DNA of 11,433 nucleotides from JADJLQ01 sp034439915 (GTDB lineage: Bacteria > Bacteroidota > Bacteroidia > Chitinophagales > Saprospiraceae), in assembly GCA_034439915.1 (NCBI GenBank), contig JAWXBI010000152.1, positions 1 to 11,433 on the forward strand. The letters are read 5' to 3'. Shown here piece after piece: positions 1 to 8,700 of the stretch (positions within the stretch are counted from its first letter, which is position 1; each line of letters starts with the position of its first letter). The notes below the pieces were generated by a model. That model saw nothing but the letters and a program-made list of their open reading frames with translations. It did not search any database and was not told the origin of the DNA. Position numbers and translations under genes: made by a program.

Positions 1-282
1 CACAAAATAATAAGTCCCTACCGAGGTAATCCTTAATTTTCCTCCGCCAAATGGCAACAGGAAACCCCCATTTGAAACGCTGCCATTAGCATCCCAAACC
101 GCTTTTGAAACTTCTACCACATTGTGGTCACCGGCCAATTGAAAATGGATGGTGTCGGCTATGGTAGCCGTGATATTAACGGGAGAAAAAGTAGTTCCAC
201 TATTAACCACCACTATAGTTTTGGACCATAATTGGTTAATGTATAAATTTAGAAATAACAGAAATATTAAAGATTTTTTCAT
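1..282 (-). CDS. Secreted cupredoxin (plastocyanin-like) domain protein, N-terminal part
   Basis: Partial gene reading leftwards off the window; the ATG is at 282-280 and 94 codons are visible. Residues 1-20 form a signal peptide (MKK, then a hydrophobic stretch with LIFLLFL, ending near WS-K), so the product is exported. Residues 21-94 resemble a small blue-copper domain: a beta-strand start (TIVVVNSG), a 'F.P..I.A..GD.I.F' type segment, then GDHNVVEV with H53 in the place of the first copper ligand, and a 'GGF.LPFGGG' loop leading into a strand ending TYYFV. In this family the sequence after YY.V normally supplies the Cys, His and Met ligands; those lie outside the window, so copper binding is inferred. 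Bacteroidota proteins of this kind often carry a C-terminal sorting domain, which cannot be checked here. The likely role is electron transfer or copper handling outside the inner membrane. Confidence 0.75.
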   Translation of the reverse strand, partial: MKKSLIFLLFLNLYINQLWSKTIVVVNSGTTFSPVNITATIADTIHFQLAGDHNVVEVSKAVWDANGSVSNGGFLLPFGGGKLRITSVGTYYFV

Positions 283-390
283 ATCTAGAGTGTTTAACTA
301 TAACCTTAACGAAATAAAAACGCAATTAATTAAAACAAAACACCTTTAAATTAACTAAAATCCAAATAAAAAGCAAAATGATGTACACTT

Positions 391-423
391 CAAAATTATT
401 ATCGCCTTTTTAGGGATATCAAT
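391..423 (-). promoter_or_regulatory. Candidate Bacteroidota-type promoter for the cupredoxin gene
   Basis: On the minus strand, TAATTTTG (398-391) matches the -7 consensus TAnnTTTG. An ATTG (423-420) lies 21 bases upstream in the place of the -33 TTTG box. Transcription would start near 384 and give a leader of about 100 bases before the ATG at 282. The region is AT-rich, so a chance match is possible. The -33 box overlaps the decayed start of the neighbouring pseudogene. Confidence 0.35.
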
Positions 424-1022
424 TGTATTGTTTTTTATTTAGTTGGTGTTTTGATTGACTGGAACCCCCGGTACCTCTATAGAAATGAATTTGAGCGGGA
501 AGATGAAATGGAATATTTCCTGAATAATATCTGTACCAAGAGTGGAATGAGTTGCAGGATGCAGGGAGAACATTAGCAGAAGACACGGCCATATTATGTA
601 ACCATTACCCTGAATAGGAGAGGTTTATCCAATTATATTATGGCTCCTGGGTTAATATGCTCGAGGGATACTTCCCTTCCACCGTGGGAGATTTTGAGAA
701 AATTAATCAATAAAAATTACAGCGTACTTGCCCTGACCAACTGGTCCAACGAGACTTTCCCTCAAGCTTTGGAATTGTATGATTTGCTGCATTGGTTTGA
801 GGGTATATTAGCCTCCGGCAAAGAAAAAATGAAAAACCGGATCCTGCTATCTTTAATCTTATGGTTAAAAGGTATCATTTGAATCCATCTGAAACCTTGT
901 TTATTGACGATAATCCACAAAATGTATTAGCTGCTTCCAGGCTGGGTATAGATACCATCCATTTTTCCGGTAACCTCCAGCTTATAGATCAACTTAGATC
1001 AAAAGGAATAGATTTGGATTAA
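415..1022 (+). pseudogene. Decayed HAD-superfamily hydrolase gene
   Basis: Reading across frames recovers almost a whole HAD phosphatase of about 200 residues. Segment 415-537 gives a motif I region ending VGVLIDWNPRYLY. Segment 540-686 gives EWNELQDAGRTLAED and later LYYGSWVNMLEG. Segment 688-834 gives EILRKLINKNYSV, motif II ALTNWS (codons 730-747) and SGKEKMK (motif III Lys). Segment 837-1022 gives PDPAIFNLMVKRYHL and motif IV FIDD (900-911). Damage seen: one base lost at 538-539, an in-frame TAG at 615-617, one base gained in the GGG at 686-688, and one base lost in the A run at 832-836. The motif I nucleophile Asp is a Tyr codon (TAT, 436-438) and the next-but-one Gly is Val (442-444), both single G-to-T changes from the usual FDLGGV. 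No start codon is visible. Family members of this type dephosphorylate small metabolites; this copy cannot make a working enzyme. All three indels sit in short homopolymers, so some could be sequencing errors, but the TAG and the lost Asp are not explained that way. Confidence 0.85.
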
Positions 1023-2443
1023 TTGATCAAATAGCCCTGAACGGCATCCGCTGCCTGACGCCCTTCTGCTATAGCCCAAACCACCAGACTTTGACCTCGG
1101 CGCATATCGCCTGCAGTAAATACCTTTGGATTGGAAGTCTGAAAATTGGAGTCTGCTACATGGCCTCGTTGATCTACTTTAATTCCCAGGTTTTCCAATA
1201 AACCTTCAAATTGAGGATGTAAATAACCCATAGCCAGGAATACAAAATCACATTCAATCATCATTTCTGACCCTGGGATTTCTATCAAGCGGCTCTGGCC
1301 TGTAATGGGATCTGATTTCCATTCCACTTCCACACATTTAAGAGCTTTTACCTTGCCGGTTTCCCCTTCGATAAATTCTTTGCTGAGGATGGCCCATTGT
1401 CGCTCACAACCTTCTTCGTGGGAAGAGGATGTCCTGAGAATCATCGGCCAAAGAGGCCACGGATTGGTAGCGACGCGGTCCAGTGGCGGTTTGGTCAATA
1501 ATTCAATCTGAGTGACCTTACTGGCCCCCAACCTGACACTGTTGCCAACACAATCTGAACCCGTATCCCCACCACCGATAACCAATACTTTTTTACCTTT
1601 TGGGTTTATTTCTTGTAACGGGTCGATGGTAAAACCGGCATTTCGACGATTACATTGTTCCAGGTATTCCATGGCAAAATGAATGCCGGCTGCTGATCGA
1701 CCAGGAATCGGAAGGTCCCTGGGAATGGTCGACCCCCCGCATAGAATCATTGCATCGGACTGTGCCAATAGCTTCACGGCATCAATTTCCTGACCAACAT
1801 TGGCATTTACTTTAAATTCCACTCCTTCATCTTCCATGAATTTCAGCCGTCGGTCAAGGACCCATTTTTCAAGTTTAAAATCAGGTATCCCGTAGCGCAG
1901 CAATCCGCCGATTTTATCATTTCGCTCATAGACGGTGACTTCATGGCCCAATTGATTTAATTGATCTGCGCACGCCAGGCCGGAGGGACCGGAGCCAATC
2001 ACCACAATTTTCTTTTTGTTTTTACGGTCCGGCAGATTTGTCCTGACATAACCGTTTTCATACGCTTTTTCGGCGATATTTTTTTCAATATGTTCTATGG
2101 TAACCGGGGTGGAATGAAGCCCCAATACACAGCTTGCTTCACAAGGGGCAGGGCAAATCCTTCCGGTAAATTCGGGAAAATTATTGGTGCTCCTTAAGAT
2201 GGTATAAGCTTCGTCCCATTGTTCACGGTAAACGGCATCATTAAAATCGGGTATAATATTGCCTAATGGGCAACCACTGTGACAAAAGGGCACCCCACAA
2301 TCCATACACCGCGCAGCCTGATGAATGGTGTGTTGCTGTGGTTCCGGCAAATAAATTTCCCGATAATCTTTAATCCGTTCTTTAACGTCACGGGACGGCG
2401 GCAATTCACGGTTATATTTTAAAAATCCTTTGGGGTCGGCCAT
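1019..2443 (-). CDS. gltD: Glutamate synthase (NADPH) small subunit
   Basis: The 474-residue product has the usual length for the GOGAT beta subunit, an FAD enzyme that takes electrons from NADPH and passes them through iron-sulfur clusters to the large subunit for reductive transfer of the glutamine amide to 2-oxoglutarate. Cluster cysteines are visible near the N-terminus: C46, C49, C54, C58 (CMDCGVPFCHSGC) and C97, C101, C105 (ICPAPCEASC). The FAD Rossmann motif GSGPSG is at 150-155, with the E of VYERNDKIGG following. The second nucleotide motif GGGDTG (290-295) should bind NADPH. The C-terminal FAD signature VFTAGDMRRG is at 441-450, followed by AIAEGRQAA. The ATG lies only 4 bases after the gltB stop, so the two are co-transcribed and probably translationally coupled. 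No frame damage is seen. The TAA overlaps the convergent stop of the HAD pseudogene. Confidence 0.96.
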   Translation of the reverse strand: MADPKGFLKYNRELPPSRDVKERIKDYREIYLPEPQQHTIHQAARCMDCGVPFCHSGCPLGNIIPDFNDAVYREQWDEAYTILRSTNNFPEFTGRICPAPCEASCVLGLHSTPVTIEHIEKNIAEKAYENGYVRTNLPDRKNKKKIVVIGSGPSGLACADQLNQLGHEVTVYERNDKIGGLLRYGIPDFKLEKWVLDRRLKFMEDEGVEFKVNANVGQEIDAVKLLAQSDAMILCGGSTIPRDLPIPGRSAAGIHFAMEYLEQCNRRNAGFTIDPLQEINPKGKKVLVIGGGDTGSDCVGNSVRLGASKVTQIELLTKPPLDRVATNPWPLWPMILRTSSSHEEGCERQWAILSKEFIEGETGKVKALKCVEVEWKSDPITGQSRLIEIPGSEMMIECDFVFLAMGYLHPQFEGLLENLGIKVDQRGHVADSNFQTSNPKVFTAGDMRRGQSLVVWAIAEGRQAADAVQGYLIN

Positions 2444-2447
2444 GTTA

Positions 2448-5400
2448 TTATTTATTGATCGTCACGAATTCCGGTTCGAGGTTCTTTTTTTCCTGCAACA
2501 CCCTTTTATAATCCACCGGCATTATTTTTATAAAATCATCTTTTTGTATTTCCCAGTTTTCAAGAATTTCCAGTGCCGAACGACTTGATGTATAACGGAA
2601 GTGGTTGCGCAGCATCGACCGTATCTCTTCTAAATCCCGGATATCCGGAAATTCGAGTTCTACCATTTCTTTGTTACACAATTTCTCCAGGCTATCCCAG
2701 GATCCTTTTACATAGGCAATACCTCCACTCATACCTGCGGCGAAATTTTTGCCTATACTGCCAATTACCAGGACCCGGCCTCCGGTCATATATTCACATC
2801 CATGGTCTCCGACCCCTTCCACGACGGCGGAAGCTCCTGAATTGCGGACGCCAAATCGTTCACCGGCCATACCTTTAATATAGACTTCACCAGATGTGGC
2901 ACCATATAAAGCGACATTACCAACTATAATATTTTTGGAAGGGTCAAAGGTATTCCTTCGGTCCGGGCTTACTACCAGCGTAGCCCCTGAAAGCCCTTTT
3001 CCAAAATAATCATTGGACTCACCTTCCAGTATAAAGTGCAGACCATTTGTCCCAAAGGCCCCAAAACTTTGTCCTGCGCTTCCTCTAAATCGGTACCGAA
3101 TTGTACCAGCTTGCAAGCCTTCTTCTTTCCATTTTTTACTTATCTCATAAGAAAGCATGGTACCTGTTGCCCGGTCTGTGTTTTTTATATTGAATATTCC
3201 GGTGATGTGCTGCTGGTGGTCTATGGCAGGCAGGGCATGTTGAATCAGTTTCCGATCCAGGATAGTATCGATCCCATGATCCTGTTCCCGGGTTTTGAAT
3301 GTCCCGATTTCAACAGGTAATTTTTCATATTGGAGTATGGGGGCGAGATCAAGGTACTGAGTCTTCCAGTTTTCATTGGGTTTCCAATCCAGCATATCGG
3401 TCCTGCCCACCATTTCGTTGATAGTCCTGAATCCCAGCGAGGCCATGATTTCCTGCATTTCCTGGGCAAGGAACGTAAAGAAACTGATCACGTGTTCTGG
3501 TTTGCCATGAAATTTTTTGCGCAATTCAGGATCCTGGGTAGCAATGCCCACCGGACAAGTATTGAGATGGCACTTTCGCATCAATATACATCCTTCTACG
3601 ACCAGGGCAGCTGTGGCAATGCCCCATTCTTCAGCACCCAGCATGGTGGCAATCACCAGATCTTTGCCTGATCGCAACTGACCGTCACATTGTAAGATTA
3701 CCCGGTCGCGCAATTTATTTCGCAATAGGGTTTGGTGAGTCTCAGCAAGACCAAGTTCCCAGGGTAAGCCCGCGTGTTTGATACTGGATAAAGGAGATGC
3801 ACCTGTCCCTCCGTCATGTCCGGATATCAGGATCACATCAGCATGCGCCTTCGCTACTCCGCTGGCAATGATACCCACTCCGGCTTTACTGACCAGCTTT
3901 ACAGAAATCCGTGCATCCCGGTTTGCATTTTTGAGATCAAATATCAACTGGGCCAAATCTTCTATAGAATAAATATCATGATGGGGTGGAGGAGAAATCA
4001 ATCCAACGCCAGGGGTGGAGTGTCTTACCTTGCCGATCCAATCATTGACCTTATGTCCGGGAAGTTCACCTCCTTCACCGGGTTTGGCTCCCTGAGCCAT
4101 TTTGATCTGCAGTTCATCGGCTTCACTCAGATAATAAGAGGTCACTCCAAAACGGCCGGAAGCGACTTGTTTGATAGCAGACCTGAGGTAGTCTCCGTTT
4201 TCAGCTTTTTTGTACCGGATAGGATCTTCACCGCCTTCTCCGCTGTTGCTTTTGGCCCCGATCCGGTTCATGGCAATGGCTAATGTAGTATGAGCCTCAT
4301 AGCTGATAGACCCGAAGGACATCGCCCCCGAGGCAAAACGTTTTAATATATTTTCTATAGGTTCTACTTCTTCAACAGGAATAGACTGTCCAGGCCTGAA
4401 ATGAAATAGTCCCCTCAAGGTGCAGGCTTGTTTATCCTGGTTGTCAATGACCTGTGTGTATTTTTTGAACGTTGGGTAATCATTGAGTTGAGTAGACATC
4501 TGGAGCAGGTGGATACTCTGGGGATTAAAAAGATGGAATTCTCCGTTTCGTTTCCATTGATACACCCCGGCATCCCGCAACTGGTCTTTGGTCTGAGATC
4601 GGTATTTAAGTATTATTTCGCGTTGAATCCCTTCAAAGTCGAGTCCGCTGATACGTGACACGGTGCCTTTGAAACATTTTTGGATGACGGTATCATGAAT
4701 ACCAACCGCTTCAAAAATTTGGGCTCCCTGATAGGATTGAAGGGTAGAGATGCCATTTTTTGCCATGATTTTCAGCAAACTTTTCTCCAGGCCTTTTATA
4801 AATTTTTTTTCTGAAGTTTTATAGTCTGACGGTAATGCGGCCTCGTCTTTAAACCAAATGGATTCCATCGCCAGATAAGGGTGGATGGCGTTGGCACCAT
4901 AGCCGAATAACAAAGCAAAATGATGCGATTCCCAGATATCCGCCGCCTGGATAACCAGGGAAGTTTTACTCCTTAAAGCAGTTTGAATTAAATGGTGGTG
5001 GATAGCGCCGGTGGCCATTAAACTGGGAATGGCAGCCAGCCCATGGTTGATTTTTACATCGGACAGGATTAAGATATTAAAGCCCTCTTTTACTTTTTTC
5101 TCCGCCAGCAGGCAAAGCGAATTGATAGCTGATTCCAGGGCATAAGGGCGGGAAAGATCATAAGTGGTAGAAAGAGTTGCCAGCTTAAAATCCTTATTGG
5201 TATTGCCTTTTAAGGTATCAAATTCTTGATGGGTAAGTATAGGATGGTCGAGGTAGATAAAGGCGGCTAAGTCTTCATTGGCTTCCAGGATATTCCCGGA
5301 GGCCCCGAGCCTGCTGGTAAAGGCCATGACACTCCGCTCCCTCAATGAATCAATTGGTGGATTGGTAACCTGGGCAAAGAGTTGTTTAAAATAATTCGCC

Positions 5401-6947
5401 AGGTGCTGAGGTTTTTCGGACAAGATGGCCAATGGGGTATCCGTACCCATCGAACCCAGCGGGTCCCTTTCTTCTGAGACCATTGGCGTTAAGATGACTT
5501 TGAGGTCTTCTTTGGTCATGCCCGCCCATTGTTGTCGCTCAATCAATGTTGGCCCGGAAGAGGATATTGGTTTAAGCTCAGCGGGTTGACCTAGTTGGGC
5601 TATTTTTTTTCTCCGCTTAGCGATCCAATCTCCATAGGATTTATTTTGGCAAATAATTTTTTTGACTTCTTCATCGCCGATAATCCGGTGTTGATCCAGG
5701 TCTGCAATGAGGATACGCCCAGGTTGCAGCCTTCCTTTGAGAATTATTTTGCCGGGGTCCAGATCTACCACCCCGGTCTCAGAGGCTACCACTAATTCAT
5801 TATCTTCTGTCAGGCTGTATCGGCTGGGCCTCAACCCATTCCTGTCCAACGTAGCTCCGACTACAATCCCATCGCTAAAACACATGGATGCCGGGCCGTC
5901 CCAGGGTTCCATCAGGTTTTGATGGTAGGCATAAAAGTCCTTTTTATACTGGGCCATATTATCATCGTGTTCCCAGGCCTCAGGGATCATCATCATGAGG
6001 GAATGGGGCACCGATCGCCCGCTTTGGACCAGGTATTCCAATACATTGTCGAAACTCCCGCTGTCTGAAAGTCCCCTCCAGGGTATAGGCTTAAGCATCA
6101 GGTTGTCTTCTGCTGAAAATATATCGGATTGTAAATGGTCTTCTTTAGCCCTCCACCAATTGAGGTTACCCATGATGGTATTGATTTCACCATTATGGGC
6201 AATATATCGGAAAGGTTGGGCCAATTTCCATTTGGGGATGGTATTGGTAGAAAATCGGCTGTGGATGATGGCAATGGCAGACGTAAAGGCTTCATTTTGC
6301 AAATCCGGAAAATAACTCCTCAACTGATGGGTCGTCAATTGGCCTTTGTAAATAATAGTCTTATAAGATGACGAAGAGATATAAAAGGTATCCTCTACTT
6401 CAGGGAAGAATTTATACAGTGAATGAATAATGTATTTTCTTAATACGTACAGCTGTCGTTCCAGTTCTTTCACCGCCAGTTTAGAATTGGGGCTGACAAA
6501 CAACTGGATCATCCTGGGTTCCGTGTTTAATGCCGATAGTCCCAATCCCGAATTGTTTACCGGAACTTCTCGTTGCCCGAGGGTATGAAAATTGGATTGG
6601 GCAATGAGTTGAAGGGTTTGGGTAATGATTTTATTGTAAAGCTTTTCGGATTTGGGCATGAAACACATCAGAACGCCGTATTCTCCAAAATTCGGTAAGG
6701 TAAAGCCCATTTGTCCGGAAATGAGTTTAAAAAAATCATGAGGAGTCTGGACTAATATACCGGCACCATCACCGGTTTCGGGCTCACAGCCGCAGGCCCC
6801 GCGATGTTCCATATTTTCCAACATGGTCAGGGCTTTGTCTACTACGTTGTGTTTTTTCTCGCCGGTTAAATTTGCAAATAAGCCTACGCCACACGAATCC
6901 TTCTCCAATTGGGGTATATATAGGCCTTTCTGGTCACTGTTGTCCAT
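2448..6947 (-). CDS. gltB: Glutamate synthase large subunit
   Basis: The 1499-residue product has the full length of bacterial GOGAT alpha subunits. Domains in order: a class II glutamine amidotransferase (about 19-430), whose catalytic Cys is C19 in KDSCGVGLF after a short propeptide expected to be removed, with RFSTNT (231-236) and HNGEIN (251-256) matching substrate-site motifs; a central linking domain (about 480-770); an FMN/2-oxoglutarate synthase barrel (about 850-1220) with SGHDGGTGASP (1042-1052) and the 3Fe-4S cysteines C1120, C1126 and C1131 (CILMRKCHLNTC); and the C-terminal glycine-repeat beta-helix (about 1260-1450). It hydrolyses glutamine, channels the ammonia to 2-oxoglutarate and makes glutamate in the cytoplasm. 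First gene of the operon with gltD. The start is the first ATG and places C19 correctly; no strong ribosome site precedes it. Confidence 0.97.
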   Translation of the reverse strand: MDNSDQKGLYIPQLEKDSCGVGLFANLTGEKKHNVVDKALTMLENMEHRGACGCEPETGDGAGILVQTPHDFFKLISGQMGFTLPNFGEYGVLMCFMPKSEKLYNKIITQTLQLIAQSNFHTLGQREVPVNNSGLGLSALNTEPRMIQLFVSPNSKLAVKELERQLYVLRKYIIHSLYKFFPEVEDTFYISSSSYKTIIYKGQLTTHQLRSYFPDLQNEAFTSAIAIIHSRFSTNTIPKWKLAQPFRYIAHNGEINTIMGNLNWWRAKEDHLQSDIFSAEDNLMLKPIPWRGLSDSGSFDNVLEYLVQSGRSVPHSLMMMIPEAWEHDDNMAQYKKDFYAYHQNLMEPWDGPASMCFSDGIVVGATLDRNGLRPSRYSLTEDNELVVASETGVVDLDPGKIILKGRLQPGRILIADLDQHRIIGDEEVKKIICQNKSYGDWIAKRRKKIAQLGQPAELKPISSSGPTLIERQQWAGMTKEDLKVILTPMVSEERDPLGSMGTDTPLAILSEKPQHLANYFKQLFAQVTNPPIDSLRERSVMAFTSRLGASGNILEANEDLAAFIYLDHPILTHQEFDTLKGNTNKDFKLATLSTTYDLSRPYALESAINSLCLLAEKKVKEGFNILILSDVKINHGLAAIPSLMATGAIHHHLIQTALRSKTSLVIQAADIWESHHFALLFGYGANAIHPYLAMESIWFKDEAALPSDYKTSEKKFIKGLEKSLLKIMAKNGISTLQSYQGAQIFEAVGIHDTVIQKCFKGTVSRISGLDFEGIQREIILKYRSQTKDQLRDAGVYQWKRNGEFHLFNPQSIHLLQMSTQLNDYPTFKKYTQVIDNQDKQACTLRGLFHFRPGQSIPVEEVEPIENILKRFASGAMSFGSISYEAHTTLAIAMNRIGAKSNSGEGGEDPIRYKKAENGDYLRSAIKQVASGRFGVTSYYLSEADELQIKMAQGAKPGEGGELPGHKVNDWIGKVRHSTPGVGLISPPPHHDIYSIEDLAQLIFDLKNANRDARISVKLVSKAGVGIIASGVAKAHADVILISGHDGGTGASPLSSIKHAGLPWELGLAETHQTLLRNKLRDRVILQCDGQLRSGKDLVIATMLGAEEWGIATAALVVEGCILMRKCHLNTCPVGIATQDPELRKKFHGKPEHVISFFTFLAQEMQEIMASLGFRTINEMVGRTDMLDWKPNENWKTQYLDLAPILQYEKLPVEIGTFKTREQDHGIDTILDRKLIQHALPAIDHQQHITGIFNIKNTDRATGTMLSYEISKKWKEEGLQAGTIRYRFRGSAGQSFGAFGTNGLHFILEGESNDYFGKGLSGATLVVSPDRRNTFDPSKNIIVGNVALYGATSGEVYIKGMAGERFGVRNSGASAVVEGVGDHGCEYMTGGRVLVIGSIGKNFAAGMSGGIAYVKGSWDSLEKLCNKEMVELEFPDIRDLEEIRSMLRNHFRYTSSRSALEILENWEIQKDDFIKIMPVDYKRVLQEKKNLEPEFVTINK

Positions 6948-7143
6948 TTACAGGTTAATTGTGTTAATATTGTGATGACAATTCTTTATGCTTGAATTAT
7001 CTTACCCGACAAAACAAGATCGAAAAGATAAGCGAATTATTCGGTCTACCCTGATTAAATTAAACGAAAATTTTGTACTAAACAACAAACATAGTTTAAG
7101 ATATTGACTTCAATATCAGCGTTATATAACAACAATAATTGTC
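6948..7143. promoter_or_regulatory. Divergent intergenic control region with ACAAT/ATTGT half-sites
   Basis: This 196-bp AT-rich spacer separates gltB (left, minus) from the helical protein gene (right, plus), so it should hold both promoters. Repeated half-sites are visible: ATTGT at 6958-6962, ATTGT-N4-ACAAT at 6969-6982, and the 11-bp palindrome ACAATAATTGT at 7132-7142, which ends one base before the plus-strand ATG. They lie close to both start codons and would suit a dimeric regulator acting on both genes, but no family-specific operator is recognised and AT-rich DNA makes such short matches easily. Confidence 0.4.
7086..7114 (-). promoter_or_regulatory. Candidate promoter for gltBD
   Basis: On the minus strand, TATGTTTG (7093-7086) fits the Bacteroidota -7 box TAnnTTTG exactly. 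ATTG (7114-7111) lies 17 bases upstream as a possible -33 box. Transcription would begin near 7080, leaving a leader of about 130 bases that contains the ATTGT-N4-ACAAT inverted repeat. Confidence 0.4.
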
Positions 7144-8691
7144 ATGCCAATCGCAAAATCTGATCACCTTCTGGAGCTCATTCAATCCCTGACAAAAGCT
7201 GAAAAACGACATTTTAAATTATTCAGCAGTCGCTTGCAGCGTCAGGAGGGTACCCAGTTTATCAAATTGTTTGATATCCTGGAAAAAACCAAAGAAATAG
7301 ACGATGATTTAATCCGAAAAAAACTGGGGGGTATTGCCGGGGTAAAGTATGCCAACCTGAAGCGTAATTTATATTCCAATGTACTCACCAGCCTGAGGTT
7401 GATTCATTCCAGTAAAAAGGTAGACCTCGAAATCCGGGAACAAATTGATTATGCCCGTATTCTTTACGGTAAAGGGCTTTACCTGCAATCCCTTCGGTTA
7501 TTGGAACGGATAAAACAGGTGGCGAAAAACCACGATCAGGAAATTTTATTGCTCGAGATTATCGAGTTTGAGAAACTGATTGAGACACGGCATATCACCC
7601 GGTCCCATACTGACCGGGCCAAACAACTGTCCGATGAGGCGCATTTATTGACCGGGGTGGTCAGTCAATCCATCCGGCTGTCCAACTTAAAACTACTGAT
7701 GTACGGCAAATACCTGCAAATGGGCCATATCAGAAGCATCAAAGACGAAAAAGCAATCCAGGTTTATTTTAAAACCAACCTGCCAAAAGTCGTTGAACCC
7801 CAGTTGAGCACGATGGATGCCATCAGTTACCACCAGTGCCAGGTATGGTATTATTTTATATTATTGGATTTTCAGCAATGTATGGACCATGCTGTAAAAT
7901 GGAAAAACGAATTTGCCAATAAATCCTTTCTGATTGACCGGGATCCGGATTCGTATATGCATGCGATCCATTATATCCTGACTTGCAGCTATAACCTGAA
8001 ATTATACAAAATATTTATTCAAGCCCTGGGAGATCTGGAAAAATTCCGAAAAGAAAATTATCCGAAGTTTAATGAAAATTCCAAGTTATTATCTTTTGTA
8101 TACGTGCATACCTCCCGGATCCATCAATACTTTTTAGAAGGTAATTTTAAACAAGGCTTGCAGATCGTCCCCAAGACTCTGCAACGGCTGGAAAAATATA
8201 AAACAAAACTGGACGAACACCGCATCCTGGTCTTTTATTTTAAGATAGCCTGGTTGTATATCGGAGCTGGGGATCCCCGGACCGCCAGCAATTTTCTGGA
8301 TAAAATCATAGACCTCAAGTCCGTGGCCCTCCGTGAGGACCTGCAGGGATATGCCCGATTGCTAAACCTGATCGCCCATTATGAATTGGGCAATAAAGGG
8401 TTGTTGTCTTATCTAGTCAGATCCAGCAATTATTTTCTTAAAAAAATGCACGACCTCAATAAAGTGCAAAAAGCCATCCTCCATTTTTTTAACCGGTTGA
8501 TCAATGCGGACGCTTTTAAAGAAAGGGAGCTGTTTGCTTCTTTTTACCCGGAATTGACCGCCTTGACCAAAGACCATTACGAACAACAGGCTTTTATTTA
8601 TCTGGATATCATCAGTTGGGTCAAGAGTAAGGTAAATAATCTTACTTTGGAGCAGGTAGTGACTCAGTCATTTGAGGAAATGAAAAAATAA
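7144..8691 (+). CDS. Conserved helical protein of unknown function, TPR-like
   Basis: A 515-residue cytoplasmic protein with no signal peptide or membrane segment. It is almost wholly alpha-helical, with alternating amphipathic Leu/Ile/Tyr patterns. The N-terminus (about 1-90) reads LLELIQSLTKAEKRHFKLF and then FIKLFDILEKTKEIDDDLIRKKL, a basic helical unit I associate with uncharacterised Bacteroidota proteins, though without a name. From about 100 onward, helix pairs such as YARILYGKGLYLQSLRLLER, AWLYIGAGDPRTASNFLDKI and YARLLNLIAHYELGNKGLL look like degenerate tetratricopeptide or other alpha-solenoid repeats, which suggests protein binding. No catalytic motif is seen. It is divergent from gltB and 9 bp upstream of the amino-acid permease, so it probably shares a transcript with the permease. 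The start is the first ATG, directly after the ACAATAATTGT palindrome. A regulatory or scaffold role is only inference. Confidence 0.8.
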   Translation: MPIAKSDHLLELIQSLTKAEKRHFKLFSSRLQRQEGTQFIKLFDILEKTKEIDDDLIRKKLGGIAGVKYANLKRNLYSNVLTSLRLIHSSKKVDLEIREQIDYARILYGKGLYLQSLRLLERIKQVAKNHDQEILLLEIIEFEKLIETRHITRSHTDRAKQLSDEAHLLTGVVSQSIRLSNLKLLMYGKYLQMGHIRSIKDEKAIQVYFKTNLPKVVEPQLSTMDAISYHQCQVWYYFILLDFQQCMDHAVKWKNEFANKSFLIDRDPDSYMHAIHYILTCSYNLKLYKIFIQALGDLEKFRKENYPKFNENSKLLSFVYVHTSRIHQYFLEGNFKQGLQIVPKTLQRLEKYKTKLDEHRILVFYFKIAWLYIGAGDPRTASNFLDKIIDLKSVALREDLQGYARLLNLIAHYELGNKGLLSYLVRSSNYFLKKMHDLNKVQKAILHFFNRLINADAFKERELFASFYPELTALTKDHYEQQAFIYLDIISWVKSKVNNLTLEQVVTQSFEEMKK

Positions 8692-8700
8692 AATTTATTT

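Noticed and set aside
149..349. Plus-strand 66-residue reading frame
   Set aside because: It is opposite the cupredoxin gene, has no recognisable protein features, and the minus-strand frame has a signal peptide and domain motifs.
640..882. 80-residue plus-strand reading frame as a separate gene
   Set aside because: It is the middle segment of the frameshifted HAD gene; the homology continues in other frames on both sides.
3816..4283. 155-residue plus-strand frame inside gltB
   Set aside because: It is a shadow of the conserved FMN-barrel region of gltB on the other strand and shows no protein features of its own.
7068..7075. AAATTTTG as a plus-strand -7 box for the helical protein gene
   Set aside because: It has one mismatch to TAnnTTTG and no TTTG-like box at a suitable distance upstream.
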